Below, piece after piece: positions 1-6,554 of a stretch of DNA of 11,114 bases. The notes beneath the pieces are model-generated. The model ran no database searches. It saw only the letters and a program-made list of their open reading frames with translations, and had not been told where the DNA came from. This DNA is from an uncultured Collinsella sp. (GTDB taxonomy: Bacteria; Actinomycetota; Coriobacteriia; Coriobacteriales; Coriobacteriaceae). The DNA lies in the NCBI GenBank assembly GCA_900545165.1, contig UQYA01000063.1, forward strand, positions 1 to 11,114, read 5' to 3'. The number at the start of each line of letters is the position of its first letter. Position 1 is the stretch's first letter. Made by a program: the position numbers and the translations under genes.

Positions 1-46
1 GTGTTGCACGGGCGTCGGTGGTGAGCAAAACGACCTGTTTTCCTCC

Positions 47-80
47 GTCCCCAAGGGGTCATTTGTGAAGAGTGTCCCCA
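47..80 (-). repeat. Paired TGGGGAC motif, REP-like
   Basis: Two TGGGGAC heptamers lie on the minus strand at 74-80 and 47-53, exactly 27 bp apart, just downstream of the PHP gene stop. The nearer-edge copy is part of a small palindrome (ccccaagggg, 49-58). The same heptamer pair with the same 27-bp offset occurs after ppx at 8389-8422. This looks like a dispersed short repeat, perhaps of the REP type mobilised by RAYT transposases, but no transposase is in view. The rest of 1-90 shows no gene. Confidence 0.45.
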
Positions 81-90
81 ACGACTAGTC

Positions 91-1002
91 TTAGGCGAGG
101 GGCGTGGGCTCCCATTCTCCGGTGAGGTGGGGGATGTCGAAGGTTCGATAGCCACAGTCGTAGGCGTGGGCCTGGGCCTCGCGGATGTTCCGGCAGATAT
201 CGCAGGCGCGGTGCGCATCCGAACCAAAGGTAATGGGCACCTCGGCATGGGCAAAGCAACGCAAAAGACCGGTCGCGGGGTAGTAGTCATCGAGCCCCTT
301 GCGCGGTGCGGCGGTCGAGACCTCAACGCGGCGGCCCGTATCGTGTGCACACTCTGCCATCTGCTCCCAGAATGGCGCGGGGTCAAAATCGGGCGCAAAG
401 CCTTCCTTCGAAAAGCGCATGACCAGGTCGGGGTGAGCCATCACGTCAAAGTTGAGCGGGCTTTCGCAGGCGCGACACCAGTCGTCGACGTAGCGCTCCC
501 ACACGCCGCGCACGCCCAGGTTTTCCCAAACATGCAGGTCGGTGTCATCGTCGACCCAGCCACAAAGCGAATCGGGCGTATCGGGACGAGCGACGTCCTC
601 CGTCCCCGCCGTGCCCGCAGCACCGACCATGATATCGCCGGGGTTGCCGATCCAGTGCACGCTACCCAGGCGTACCACGGCGCCTTCGGACCAGCGCTCA
701 ACCAAAGGCTCGCAGCCTTCGTACCAATCGCATTCAAAGCCATAGATAAGCTCGAGCTCCGGCGCAATCTGCGCGGCAAGCTTGCGGGCGTCCTCAAAAG
801 CCAAGCGATGTGCCGGCAGGTTGCCCTCGACAACCTGCACTTCGCAGTTGGCATCCATGCTGGCGGGCAGGGTGAGGTGGTCGGTCGAGATCATGGCACG
901 GCAACCGGCCGTAGCGGCGGCGCGAACGTTGTCCTCAAACGAGGCGTGCCCGTCCGAGAACGAGGTATGGGTGTGGCAATCGACCAGCGGGCATGCGGGC
1001 AT
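91..1002 (-). CDS. PHP-domain phosphatase, histidinol-phosphatase (HisJ/HisK) type
   Basis: A 303-residue PHP-superfamily metal-dependent phosphoesterase. Enzymes of this type hydrolyse L-histidinol phosphate to histidinol, the penultimate step of histidine synthesis, using a cluster of divalent metals. Visible metal-ligand motifs run in family order: H10-T-H12 at the N-terminus, D41-H42, E90 in YGFE, H116 in GSVH, H190 in the MAHPD motif, and the closing D262-A-H264. The length is a little above the usual 260-280. An acidic insert at about 122-156 separates the central motifs. The start is fixed by AAAGGAG five bases before the ATG. No other his gene is nearby, so the substrate is inferred from family only; other PHP phosphoesterases act on other phosphate esters. 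Signal peptide and membrane segments are absent, so it should be cytoplasmic. It is divergent from the larC2-yfcE-mazG group. Confidence 0.85.
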   Translation of the reverse strand: MPACPLVDCHTHTSFSDGHASFEDNVRAAATAGCRAMISTDHLTLPASMDANCEVQVVEGNLPAHRLAFEDARKLAAQIAPELELIYGFECDWYEGCEPLVERWSEGAVVRLGSVHWIGNPGDIMVGAAGTAGTEDVARPDTPDSLCGWVDDDTDLHVWENLGVRGVWERYVDDWCRACESPLNFDVMAHPDLVMRFSKEGFAPDFDPAPFWEQMAECAHDTGRRVEVSTAAPRKGLDDYYPATGLLRCFAHAEVPITFGSDAHRACDICRNIREAQAHAYDCGYRTFDIPHLTGEWEPTPLA

Positions 1003-1046
1003 GGCGGCTCCTTTGCGTCAAGCGAATCCGCTCCATTGTAATGGCG

Positions 1047-1079
1047 CGGTCCCCGATGCGACGAGCGCACCGGGGACCG
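1047..1079. promoter_or_regulatory. Compact hairpin upstream of the PHP gene
   Basis: A perfect 9-bp inverted repeat (cggtccccg at 1047-1055, cggggaccg at 1071-1079) encloses a second 4-bp stem (tgcg/cgca), giving a two-step hairpin with a five-base loop. It starts 45 bp upstream of the PHP start codon. No T-run follows on either strand, so it is not an obvious terminator. A TACAAT that could be a minus-strand -10 box lies at 1035-1040, which would put the palindrome over the -35 region. It could be an operator, a leader hairpin or a small dispersed repeat. Confidence 0.4.
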
Positions 1080-1140
1080 AAATTGACTGGAAAGGTGGGT
1101 TGCGTGCGAGGGCCGCCGCGGCGGTATCGGCCCCGCGTCA

Positions 1141-1205
1141 AAACATGTACATCAGCCTTCAAAAGCTGCAAATAATGACATGTTCGGAGGCTGATGTACA
1201 TGTTT
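1141..1205. repeat. 18-bp perfect inverted repeat with three ACATGT motifs
   Basis: Arms at 1141-1158 (aaacatgtacatcagcct) and 1188-1205 are perfect reverse complements around a 29-bp AT-richer centre. The hexamer ACATGT occurs in each arm and again at 1178-1183 in the centre. The latter begins a near-direct repeat, ACATGTTCGG versus ACATGTTTGG (1178 and 1198, 20 bp apart). The element sits in the divergent region between the PHP gene and larC2. No T-run flanks it, so an operator or a palindromic mobile repeat is more likely than a terminator. The remainder of 1003-1341 contains no supportable gene. Confidence 0.7.
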
Positions 1206-1341
1206 GGGTGAGGCGGTGGAGTGTCGGTTTCTTGCGGCCAGGGAAAATCGCGCTCATCGCGCTCCGCCACATCCACGCCGCCCGTGATGTGTTAGCGTTT
1301 GGGTGAACAAAACGAGCCCGTGCGGAAAGGAGCCGGACCGT

Positions 1342-1827
1342 ATGCCATGCGATAGCAAATCTCCGCTGTCCCGCGAGACCGATGCGCCCGAGACCATCGT
1401 CAAGCTGGAATGCGATATCGACGACGCATCGCCCGAGGCGCTCGCCTACGCCGCCGACCGCCTGCGCGAGGCCGGTGCGCGCGAGGTGCATTGGCTGCCC
1501 CTCTATTGCAAGAAAGGCCGCCCCGGCTGGCAGCTGCAGGTAATCTGCACCCACGAGGATATCGAACGCCTACAGACGATTATCTTTTTGGAAACCACGA
1601 CCAATGGCATCCGCCGCCAGGTTATGGAGCGCGTTTGCCTACCACGCCGCTTTGAGCGCGTAACGACGCCATGGGGCGAGGTGTCCGTTAAAGTGGCCAC
1701 CCTGCCCGACGGCAGTGAGCGCGCGGCGCCCGAGTACGAGGACTGCGCTCACCTTGCCCGTGAGCACAATGTGCCGCTCCAACGCGTGATGCAGGCGGCC
1801 CAGAGCGCGGCACTGCGATTTGAATAG
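1342..1827 (+). CDS. Stand-alone LarC C-terminal domain (LarC2-like) protein
   Basis: A 161-residue protein that matches the C-terminal part of LarC, the cyclometallase that inserts nickel in the synthesis of the nickel-pincer nucleotide cofactor of lactate racemase and relatives. Recognisable family motifs are DIDDASPE at 25-32, the PLYCKKGRPG segment at 53-62, the ETTTNGIR segment at 84-91 and PEYEDC at 130-135. Full LarC is roughly 400 residues; in Lactobacillus plantarum the two halves, LarC1 and LarC2, are joined by programmed frameshift. Here no LarC1-like sequence is found in any frame upstream, so the domain stands alone. The start is chosen at 1342 because GGAAAGGAG lies nine bases before it; an upstream in-frame ATG at 1303 has no such site. 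It ends 47 bp before yfcE, probably in the same operon. Nickel-cofactor work is family inference only. Confidence 0.75.
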   Translation: MPCDSKSPLSRETDAPETIVKLECDIDDASPEALAYAADRLREAGAREVHWLPLYCKKGRPGWQLQVICTHEDIERLQTIIFLETTTNGIRRQVMERVCLPRRFERVTTPWGEVSVKVATLPDGSERAAPEYEDCAHLAREHNVPLQRVMQAAQSAALRFE

Positions 1828-1874
1828 CGCGGCCGGTGGTACGGCCACATCAGCCCCATCCGAAAGGACTTCCC

Positions 1875-2423
1875 ATGAAATACCTCCTCGCCTCCGACAT
1901 CCACGGCTCGGCATACTGGGCCGAGCGTCTCTGCACCGCCATCGAATCCGAGCAGCCCGACCGTATCGTGCTGCTGGGCGACCTGCTCTACCACGGTCCG
2001 CGCAACGACCTGCCGCGCGACTACGCCCCCAAGCGTGTGATTCCGCTGCTCAACGCCCTGGCCGACCGCATCATCGCGGTGCGCGGCAACTGCGACGCCG
2101 AGGTCGACCAGATGGTGCTCGACTTTCCCGTCATGGCCGACTATGCCACGCTGTTTGATGAGACCGGCCGCGAGCTGTTCCTGACGCACGGTCATGTCTT
2201 TGGCGCCGGCCTGCACAACAGCGTCGACCACGCGCCCGCGCTGCCCGAGGGCTCCGCGCTCGTCTACGGCCACACGCACATCAAGGTCAACGAGGAGAGC
2301 GCCGCGCACCCGGGCCTGTGGCTCTTCAACCCCGGCAGCGTGAGCATCCCCAAGGACGGCACGCACAGCTACGGCGTCTACGAGGGCGGCGCGTTCCGCC
2401 ACGTGATCATGGAGGAGGACTAA
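1875..2423 (+). CDS. yfcE: YfcE/MJ0936-type metallophosphodiesterase
   Basis: A 182-residue calcineurin-like phosphoesterase of the YfcE group, cytoplasmic enzymes that hydrolyse phosphodiesters (bis-p-nitrophenyl phosphate in vitro) with a two-metal centre; the natural substrate is not settled. All metal-binding motifs are present: D8-x-H10, GD at 35-36, GNCD at 71-74, THGH at 104-107 and GHTH at 132-135, followed by NPGS at 152-155. The size equals the family norm (about 180). The ATG at 1875 follows GAAAGGA at a six-base gap; the in-frame ATG 39 bases earlier lacks a site. The last codons (GAG GAG GAC) form the Shine-Dalgarno sequence of mazG, so translation of the two genes is probably coupled. 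Confidence 0.9.
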   Translation: MKYLLASDIHGSAYWAERLCTAIESEQPDRIVLLGDLLYHGPRNDLPRDYAPKRVIPLLNALADRIIAVRGNCDAEVDQMVLDFPVMADYATLFDETGRELFLTHGHVFGAGLHNSVDHAPALPEGSALVYGHTHIKVNEESAAHPGLWLFNPGSVSIPKDGTHSYGVYEGGAFRHVIMEED

Positions 2424-2425
2424 CC

Positions 2426-3286
2426 GTGGCACAGCATATGGCTCAGCAAAATGCCGAGGGTTCACGCGATCTGTCCACGCTGGTAGACGCGTCAGTCGAG
2501 CTGCAGCATCTGGTGCAGACCATCTGGCGCCTGCGTCAGCCCGACGGCTGCCCGTGGGACCGCGAGCAGACGCACCGCAGCATCGGCAAAAACATGATCG
2601 AGGAGGCCTACGAGGCGCTCGATTGCATCGAGGCCGACGATGCCGCGCATCTGCGCGAGGAGCTCGGCGACGTGCTCATGCAGGTAGTACTGCATGCGCA
2701 GATTGCGGCGGACGCCGGCGAGTTTACGCTGGCCGATGTGGCGTGCGATATCGACGCCAAGCTCATCCGACGCCACCCACACGTGTTTGGCGATGCGGAT
2801 GCCGATAGCTCCGACGAGGTGCTCAAGATCTGGGACGAGGTCAAGCTTGCCGAGAAGGCTGCCAAGGACAAGGCCGTGGCAGCAGGCGAGGCTGCGCCCG
2901 AGGGCCTGCTCGACGGCGTGCCCACGCATCTGCCGGCGCTGATGCAGGCGCAGAAGGTGTCGCGCAAGGCAGCGGCCGTGGGCTTTGAATGGGAGACGGT
3001 CCAGGATGTGTGGGACGAGGTTGCCGAGGAGCGTGCCGAGTTTGAGGCCGAGGAGCCCGGCTCGCCCGAGCGCGAGATGGAGTTTGGCGACCTGCTCTTT
3101 GCCCTGGTCAACGTTGCGCGCAAGGAGGGAATCGACGCCGAGAGCGCCCTGCGTGCCAGCACGGCCAAGTTCCGCCGTCGCTGGGCTGCGATGGAGGCCG
3201 CCGTGCACGAGGCGGGCGATGACCTCGCCGCCTGCTCAACCGCTCAACTCAACGACCTGTGGGACCAAGCAAAGGCAAGCGAGTGA
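2426..3286 (+). CDS. mazG: Nucleoside triphosphate pyrophosphohydrolase MazG
   Basis: A 286-residue, two-domain MazG. It hydrolyses (d)NTPs to the monophosphate and pyrophosphate and cleans non-canonical nucleotides; in E. coli it also lowers ppGpp. The N-terminal domain shows CPWD at 42-45, the metal-binding EEAYE at 59-63 and EELGD at 78-82, then RRHPHVFGD at 115-123. The C-terminal domain repeats the pattern with EVAEERAEFEAE at 198-209 and EFGDLLFALVN at 219-229. A linker of about 25 alanine- and lysine-rich residues lies near 136-160. The start is GTG 2426, two bases after the yfcE stop: GGAGGAG (2411-2417) is eight bases before it, while the next ATG (2438) would be 20 bases away. Length fits the E. 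coli type (about 263). The 39 bases after its stop lead to the tail of the opposing ATPase gene. Confidence 0.95.
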   Translation: MAQHMAQQNAEGSRDLSTLVDASVELQHLVQTIWRLRQPDGCPWDREQTHRSIGKNMIEEAYEALDCIEADDAAHLREELGDVLMQVVLHAQIAADAGEFTLADVACDIDAKLIRRHPHVFGDADADSSDEVLKIWDEVKLAEKAAKDKAVAAGEAAPEGLLDGVPTHLPALMQAQKVSRKAAAVGFEWETVQDVWDEVAEERAEFEAEEPGSPEREMEFGDLLFALVNVARKEGIDAESALRASTAKFRRRWAAMEAAVHEAGDDLAACSTAQLNDLWDQAKASE

Positions 3287-3313
3287 GGCCTGCGTCTCTT
3301 ACGGCATCCATTC

Positions 3314-3329
3314 GTAGAGAGGTCTCTAC
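3314..3329. other. Short palindrome between convergent genes
   Basis: A 16-base near-perfect palindrome (gtagagaggtctctac) overlaps the stop codon of the minus-strand ATPase gene and fills the gap between the convergent mazG and ATPase tails. It can form a 6-bp stem with a four-base loop. No T-run follows on either strand, so its role as a bidirectional terminator is uncertain. Confidence 0.3.
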
Positions 3330-4693
3330 AAGCAAAAAGCCATATACAACGGAAGATGTGCCAGCTGCGCTTCGGCATCCCACTCGAGTTGTTTAGGGTG
3401 CAACACGTAAGCCATCCCAATCTTCTTGTTAAAGCGCGCGCGGAATCGGTCGAGGGAGATGGTTCCGTATCTGCGTGGCGACTTAACTTCGATGGGGCTG
3501 ATGCGCGGCTTTCCGGCGGCATTGACATAGGGTCGGGTAACGAGGAAGTCGATTTCCATGCGCTCCTCCCCCTCCTTCTTTCCGCTTTGGGAATAAAAGA
3601 AGAGCCTGTGTCCATTGGCCTTTAGAGATTGGGCAACGTAGTTTTCGGTAAGCATTCCTTCGTTCAATCCGATGTCGCCGCGAAGCACGGCCCTGTAAAC
3701 GTCTTCATCGGTATCGTTGTTGTCAGAGAAGGCAAGCGTTACAAGCAGGCCGGTGTCTGCCATGTAGCACTTGAGGGCCGTTTGCTTCATGCTGAGTGAA
3801 AGGCCCACGCTCGGTTCGCTTGCGGCATAGCAGATATTGGCAATTCGCGCGTCTGCCAGCCAAAAGAAGGCTTCTTCGTAGGTGCGCATGCGTGCGTTTT
3901 TATCAAGTGAGGAAAGCTTGAATCGTTTTTCGTGCCTAGAGAGCTGACCCGGGATGCCATCGAGTACGGAGACGACTTTGAATTCGTAACCGGTTGCAAA
4001 ACGAGAGATATCGTTGCGATAGAGCTGGACGATTCGGCGCTTCGAAGCGTCGACGGGCGCAAAAGCGCGCTGTTCAACATAGATGGATACCGGCTCAGGC
4101 ATACCGCCTACGAGCATGTATTCGCGCATAAGGGAGAGCGCTCTGCGATGTAGGGCATCGGGGAGCGGCTTCATCTTGTTAAAACTCATGCGAATGAGAT
4201 CGGCCAGCCCCTTTTCGTCCATGCCCCAAAGAAACTCCTCAAAGTCGAGGGGCTCAAGTTCCAGAGACTCTTCCTCGGATGGGATGACGATATCTTTAAT
4301 GTTCTGCTTGATGCTGAGCAGGGATCCAGTTTCGATGTAGTCGTAACGTCCGTCTGCAACGAGATACTTGATGAGTCCGCGTGCTTGCGGGTACATCTGG
4401 ACCTCGTCAAAGACGATAAGCGTCTCGTGTTCATAGAGTTTGACGTTATAGAAAACCGAGAGATAGAGGAAGAGCGAGTCGAAGTCAGTGCGATAGTCCT
4501 CAAAATATTGCTTAACTTCGGCAGGTGCTTGAAAGAAATCAATGACAAGGCAGGACTTGTATTCGGTTTCTCCAAACGTGCGGGCAAGCGTGCTCTTGCC
4601 GACGCGGCGGGCTCCTTCAATAAGAAGTGCTGTTTTACCAGCGCTTTCATGCTTCCATTTTAGTAGTTTGTCATAGGCTTTTCGTTTAAGCAT
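3326..4693 (-). CDS. AAA ATPase with DUF4143 / PD-(D/E)XK-like C-terminus (copy 1)
   Basis: A 455-residue ATP-binding protein of the AAA_14-DUF4143 family. The N-terminal ATPase has Walker A GARRVGKS at 27-34, Walker B TLIVFDEVQ at 91-99 and the sensor-like ETGS at 121-124. A middle region carries the family signature VGGMPE at 195-200. The C-terminal DUF4143 part has MADTGLL (311-317), NEGMLTENYVAQ (344-355) and a nuclease-like pair, EIDF (380-383) and IEVKS (401-405), spaced as in PD-(D/E)XK folds. The biological role of this family is not established; nucleic-acid action is inferred. The ATG at 4693 is preferred because GAGG lies five to six bases upstream; a GTG at 4741 would add 16 residues encoded by the upstream repeats. 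Codon use is visibly less GC-rich than eno or mazG, and the gene sits alone on its strand between mazG and eno, suggesting acquisition. Confidence 0.88.
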   Translation of the reverse strand: MLKRKAYDKLLKWKHESAGKTALLIEGARRVGKSTLARTFGETEYKSCLVIDFFQAPAEVKQYFEDYRTDFDSLFLYLSVFYNVKLYEHETLIVFDEVQMYPQARGLIKYLVADGRYDYIETGSLLSIKQNIKDIVIPSEEESLELEPLDFEEFLWGMDEKGLADLIRMSFNKMKPLPDALHRRALSLMREYMLVGGMPEPVSIYVEQRAFAPVDASKRRIVQLYRNDISRFATGYEFKVVSVLDGIPGQLSRHEKRFKLSSLDKNARMRTYEEAFFWLADARIANICYAASEPSVGLSLSMKQTALKCYMADTGLLVTLAFSDNNDTDEDVYRAVLRGDIGLNEGMLTENYVAQSLKANGHRLFFYSQSGKKEGEERMEIDFLVTRPYVNAAGKPRISPIEVKSPRRYGTISLDRFRARFNKKIGMAYVLHPKQLEWDAEAQLAHLPLYMAFCL

Positions 4694-4703
4694 GGCTACC
4701 TCG

Positions 4704-4796
4704 TGCACGATATCCAGAACTTTTATAACCTGATTATGCACGATATCCAGAACTTCAGACCCTTAGATTTGCACGATATCCAGAACTTTGCACGAT
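4704..4796 (-). repeat. Three 19-bp direct repeats at 33-bp period upstream of ATPase copy 1
   Basis: The sequence tgcacgatatccagaactt occurs identically at 4704-4722, 4737-4755 and 4770-4788, each start 33 bp from the last, with unrelated 14-bp spacers. A truncated fourth copy (tgcacgat) follows at 4789-4796. The nearest copy ends 11 bp before the ATPase start codon. A minus-strand TATAAA (4722-4727) lies between copies 1 and 2, so copy 1 would cover the transcription start and copy 2 the expected -35 position. Identical cores with diverged spacers imply selection on the core, as in iterons or operator arrays. The binding protein is unknown; the ATPase itself is a candidate. Confidence 0.85.
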
Positions 4797-5009
4797 GTGA
4801 AAGCACAATATTGACACTTTCATTCGCAAGTCAGGTAAAGACGGTATGCCGATAGAAGAATTTAATGGGGAGGGGCGACCTCTAGAGATGAATGCTCGAT
4901 GCAAAAATAAGAGCCTCAAAGAATGATTTCTCTAATTCATATGTATCCCTCGGCTAACTTAGGGCATAATGCAAAAAGTGCGACATGGCTAACTTACGGA
5001 GACGCACCG
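4797..5009. other. Intergenic region upstream of eno, no gene
   Basis: This AT-richer stretch holds no supportable gene. It contains a lone TTGACA (4811-4816) without a convincing -10 at normal spacing, a CATAAT (4965-4970) that could be a -10 box for eno but lacks a good -35, and a 10-bp direct repeat ggctaactta at 4952-4961 and 4987-4996, 35 bp apart. The eno promoter probably lies here but cannot be placed securely. Confidence 0.4.
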
Positions 5010-5057
5010 ATGGTGCACGGTCAGCCGGTCGCTTGCATCCACTACGTTTCCAAGTGA
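5010..5057 (+). CDS. Possible 15-codon leader peptide of eno
   Basis: A short frame encoding MVHGQPVACIHYVSK starts with ATG at 5010 and stops at TGA 5055-5057, twelve bases before the enolase start. It has its own weak Shine-Dalgarno (CGGAG, 4997-5001, eight bases upstream), and its stop overlaps the start of the enolase ribosome-binding region. Its ATG lies in the loop region of a small hairpin (gcacc 5004-5008 / ggtgc 5012-5016). It could couple or tune eno translation. Such a short frame can occur by chance, and its codons alone cannot prove expression. Confidence 0.25.
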   Translation: MVHGQPVACIHYVSK

Positions 5058-5069
5058 GAGGGAGACAAC

Positions 5070-6359
5070 ATGAGCGATATTTTGGACGTCTACGGTCGCG
5101 AGGTGCTCGACAGCCGCGGCAATCCCACCGTCGAGGTCGAGGTCGTGCTCGAGGACGGCAGCTTTGGCCGTGCAATGGTGCCTTCGGGTGCTTCGACCGG
5201 CGCCTTTGAGGCCTGCGAGCTGCGCGATGGCGACAAGGGCCGCTACCTGGGCAAGGGCGTTTCGCAGGCCGTCGAGCATGTCAACAACGAGTGCGCCAAC
5301 GCCGTCGTGGGCCTCGATGCCTTCGATCAGCGTGCCGTTGACGCTGCACTGATTGCCGCCGACGGCACGCCCAACAAAACCAAGCTCGGCGCCAACGCCA
5401 TTCTGGGCGTATCATTGGCCGTTGCCCGCGCTGCGGCAGAGTCGGCGGGCCTGTCGCTGTACCAGTATCTGGGCGGCGTTAACGCCCACCTGCTGCCCAC
5501 GCCCATGATGAACATCCTCAACGGTGGCGTGCATGCCGACAACAACGTCGACTTCCAGGAGTTCATGATCATGCCGGTGGGCGCCCCGAGCTTTGCCGAG
5601 GGCCTGCGCTGGTGCGCCGAGGTCTACCACACCCTCAAGGGCGTGCTGCACGAGGCCGGCCTGGGCGGCGGCGTGGGCGACGAGGGCGGTTTTGCGCCCA
5701 ACCTCAAGACCAATGCCGAGCCGTTCGAGTACATCACCAAGGCCGTGGAGAAGGCCGGCTTTAAGCCCGGCGTCGACTTCATGTACGCCATGGATCCGGC
5801 ATCGACCGAGTTCTACAACGCCGAGACCGGCATGTACGAGCTCAAGGGCGAGGGCGTGGAGTACACGAGCGCCCAGATGGTCGATTACTGGGAGAAGCTC
5901 GTTGACACCTATCCCATCATCTCCATCGAGGACGGCATGGCCGAGGAGGACTGGGACGGCTGGGTTGAGCTCACCCGTCGCATTGGCAACAAGGTGCAGC
6001 TGGTGGGCGACGACCTGTTCGTCACTAACACCGAGCGCCTCAAGAAGGGCATCGAGCTGGGTGCCGCCAACGCGATCCTGGTCAAGGTCAACCAGATCGG
6101 CACGCTCACCGAGTCGCTCGAGGCCATCGAGACCGCCAAGGAGGCCGGCTACGCTTGCATCGTGAGCCACCGCTCCGGCGAGACCGAGGACTCCACGATC
6201 GCCGACCTGGTCGTGGGTGTCAACGCCGGTCAGATCAAGTCGGGCGCCCCGTGCCGCAGCGACCGTATCGCCAAGTACAATCAGCTCATCCGTATCGAGG
6301 ACGAGCTTGAGGGCAGCGCGCGCTACGCCGGCAAGGCCGCGTTCTACAACATTCGCTAG
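5070..6359 (+). CDS. eno: Enolase (phosphopyruvate hydratase)
   Basis: A 429-residue cytoplasmic enolase, converting 2-phosphoglycerate to phosphoenolpyruvate in glycolysis with two Mg2+ ions. Every active-site feature is visible: the mobile loop SGASTG at 39-44 (S42 binds Mg), H155 in GGVH, the general-acid E205 in GDEGG, Mg ligands D242, E287 (SIEDG) and D314 (GDDLF), the catalytic base K339, the signature SHRSGETED at 366-374 and K390. Length equals the bacterial norm. GGGAG at 5060-5064 sits five bases before the ATG. Codon use is strongly biased to C-ending codons, as expected for a highly expressed gene. A strong intrinsic terminator follows at 6432-6463, so much transcription should end before divIC. 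In M. tuberculosis eno is likewise followed by a DivIC-like gene. Confidence 0.98.
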   Translation: MSDILDVYGREVLDSRGNPTVEVEVVLEDGSFGRAMVPSGASTGAFEACELRDGDKGRYLGKGVSQAVEHVNNECANAVVGLDAFDQRAVDAALIAADGTPNKTKLGANAILGVSLAVARAAAESAGLSLYQYLGGVNAHLLPTPMMNILNGGVHADNNVDFQEFMIMPVGAPSFAEGLRWCAEVYHTLKGVLHEAGLGGGVGDEGGFAPNLKTNAEPFEYITKAVEKAGFKPGVDFMYAMDPASTEFYNAETGMYELKGEGVEYTSAQMVDYWEKLVDTYPIISIEDGMAEEDWDGWVELTRRIGNKVQLVGDDLFVTNTERLKKGIELGAANAILVKVNQIGTLTESLEAIETAKEAGYACIVSHRSGETEDSTIADLVVGVNAGQIKSGAPCRSDRIAKYNQLIRIEDELEGSARYAGKAAFYNIR

Positions 6360-6431
6360 GCAGCGGCGTGTGCGGGGGCGGGGCTGACTCGGATTCGCCT
6401 CGCTTCCGCCGGGCACTGTTGAGTGCCATTG

Positions 6432-6463
6432 GGCGCTGGGCCATACGGCTCAGCGCCTTTTTT
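6432..6463 (+). terminator. Rho-independent terminator of eno
   Basis: An 11-bp stem (6432-6442 with 6447-6457, one G-T wobble) and a four-base loop (atac) are followed directly by six T residues. It lies 72 bases after the enolase stop codon on the plus strand. Confidence 0.9.
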
Positions 6464-6502
6464 ATGTCGAGCAAAGGCTGGCGAAGGCGATGCGGGCGCT
6501 CG

Positions 6503-6511
6503 TGCTATAAC
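6503..6511 (+). promoter_or_regulatory. Extended -10 promoter candidate for divIC-ppx
   Basis: TGCTATAAC fits the extended -10 pattern TGNTATAAT with one mismatch. It lies after the eno terminator and about 44 bases before the divIC start, a natural place to restart transcription. No clear -35 hexamer is seen at 17 bases, which extended -10 promoters can tolerate. Confidence 0.45.
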
Positions 6512-6554
6512 TAAAAGACTAAGCGCAAACAAACCTCAACCGCACAAGGCGCAC

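Noticed and set aside
127..1041. Long plus-strand open frame opposite the PHP gene
   Set aside because: It mirrors a gene with full PHP metal motifs; the antisense product has no recognisable motif and GC-rich genes often leave such open antisense frames.
1003..1341. Missing LarC1 half joined to LarC2 by programmed frameshift
   Set aside because: No LarC1-like sequence appears in any frame of the region, and the LarC2-like gene has its own ribosome-binding site.
4704..4796. Three regularly spaced repeats as a small CRISPR array
   Set aside because: Spacers are only 14 bp, cores 19 bp, no cas genes are present, and the array sits on the promoter of the adjacent gene.
4811..4816. Perfect TTGACA as the eno -35 box
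   Set aside because: No acceptable -10 hexamer lies 16-18 bp downstream; the best candidate is at 19 bp and weak, and the site is over 250 bp from eno.
5412..6416. Long minus-strand open frame opposite eno
   Set aside because: The plus strand encodes a complete enolase; the opposite product is low-complexity and is an effect of enolase codon bias.
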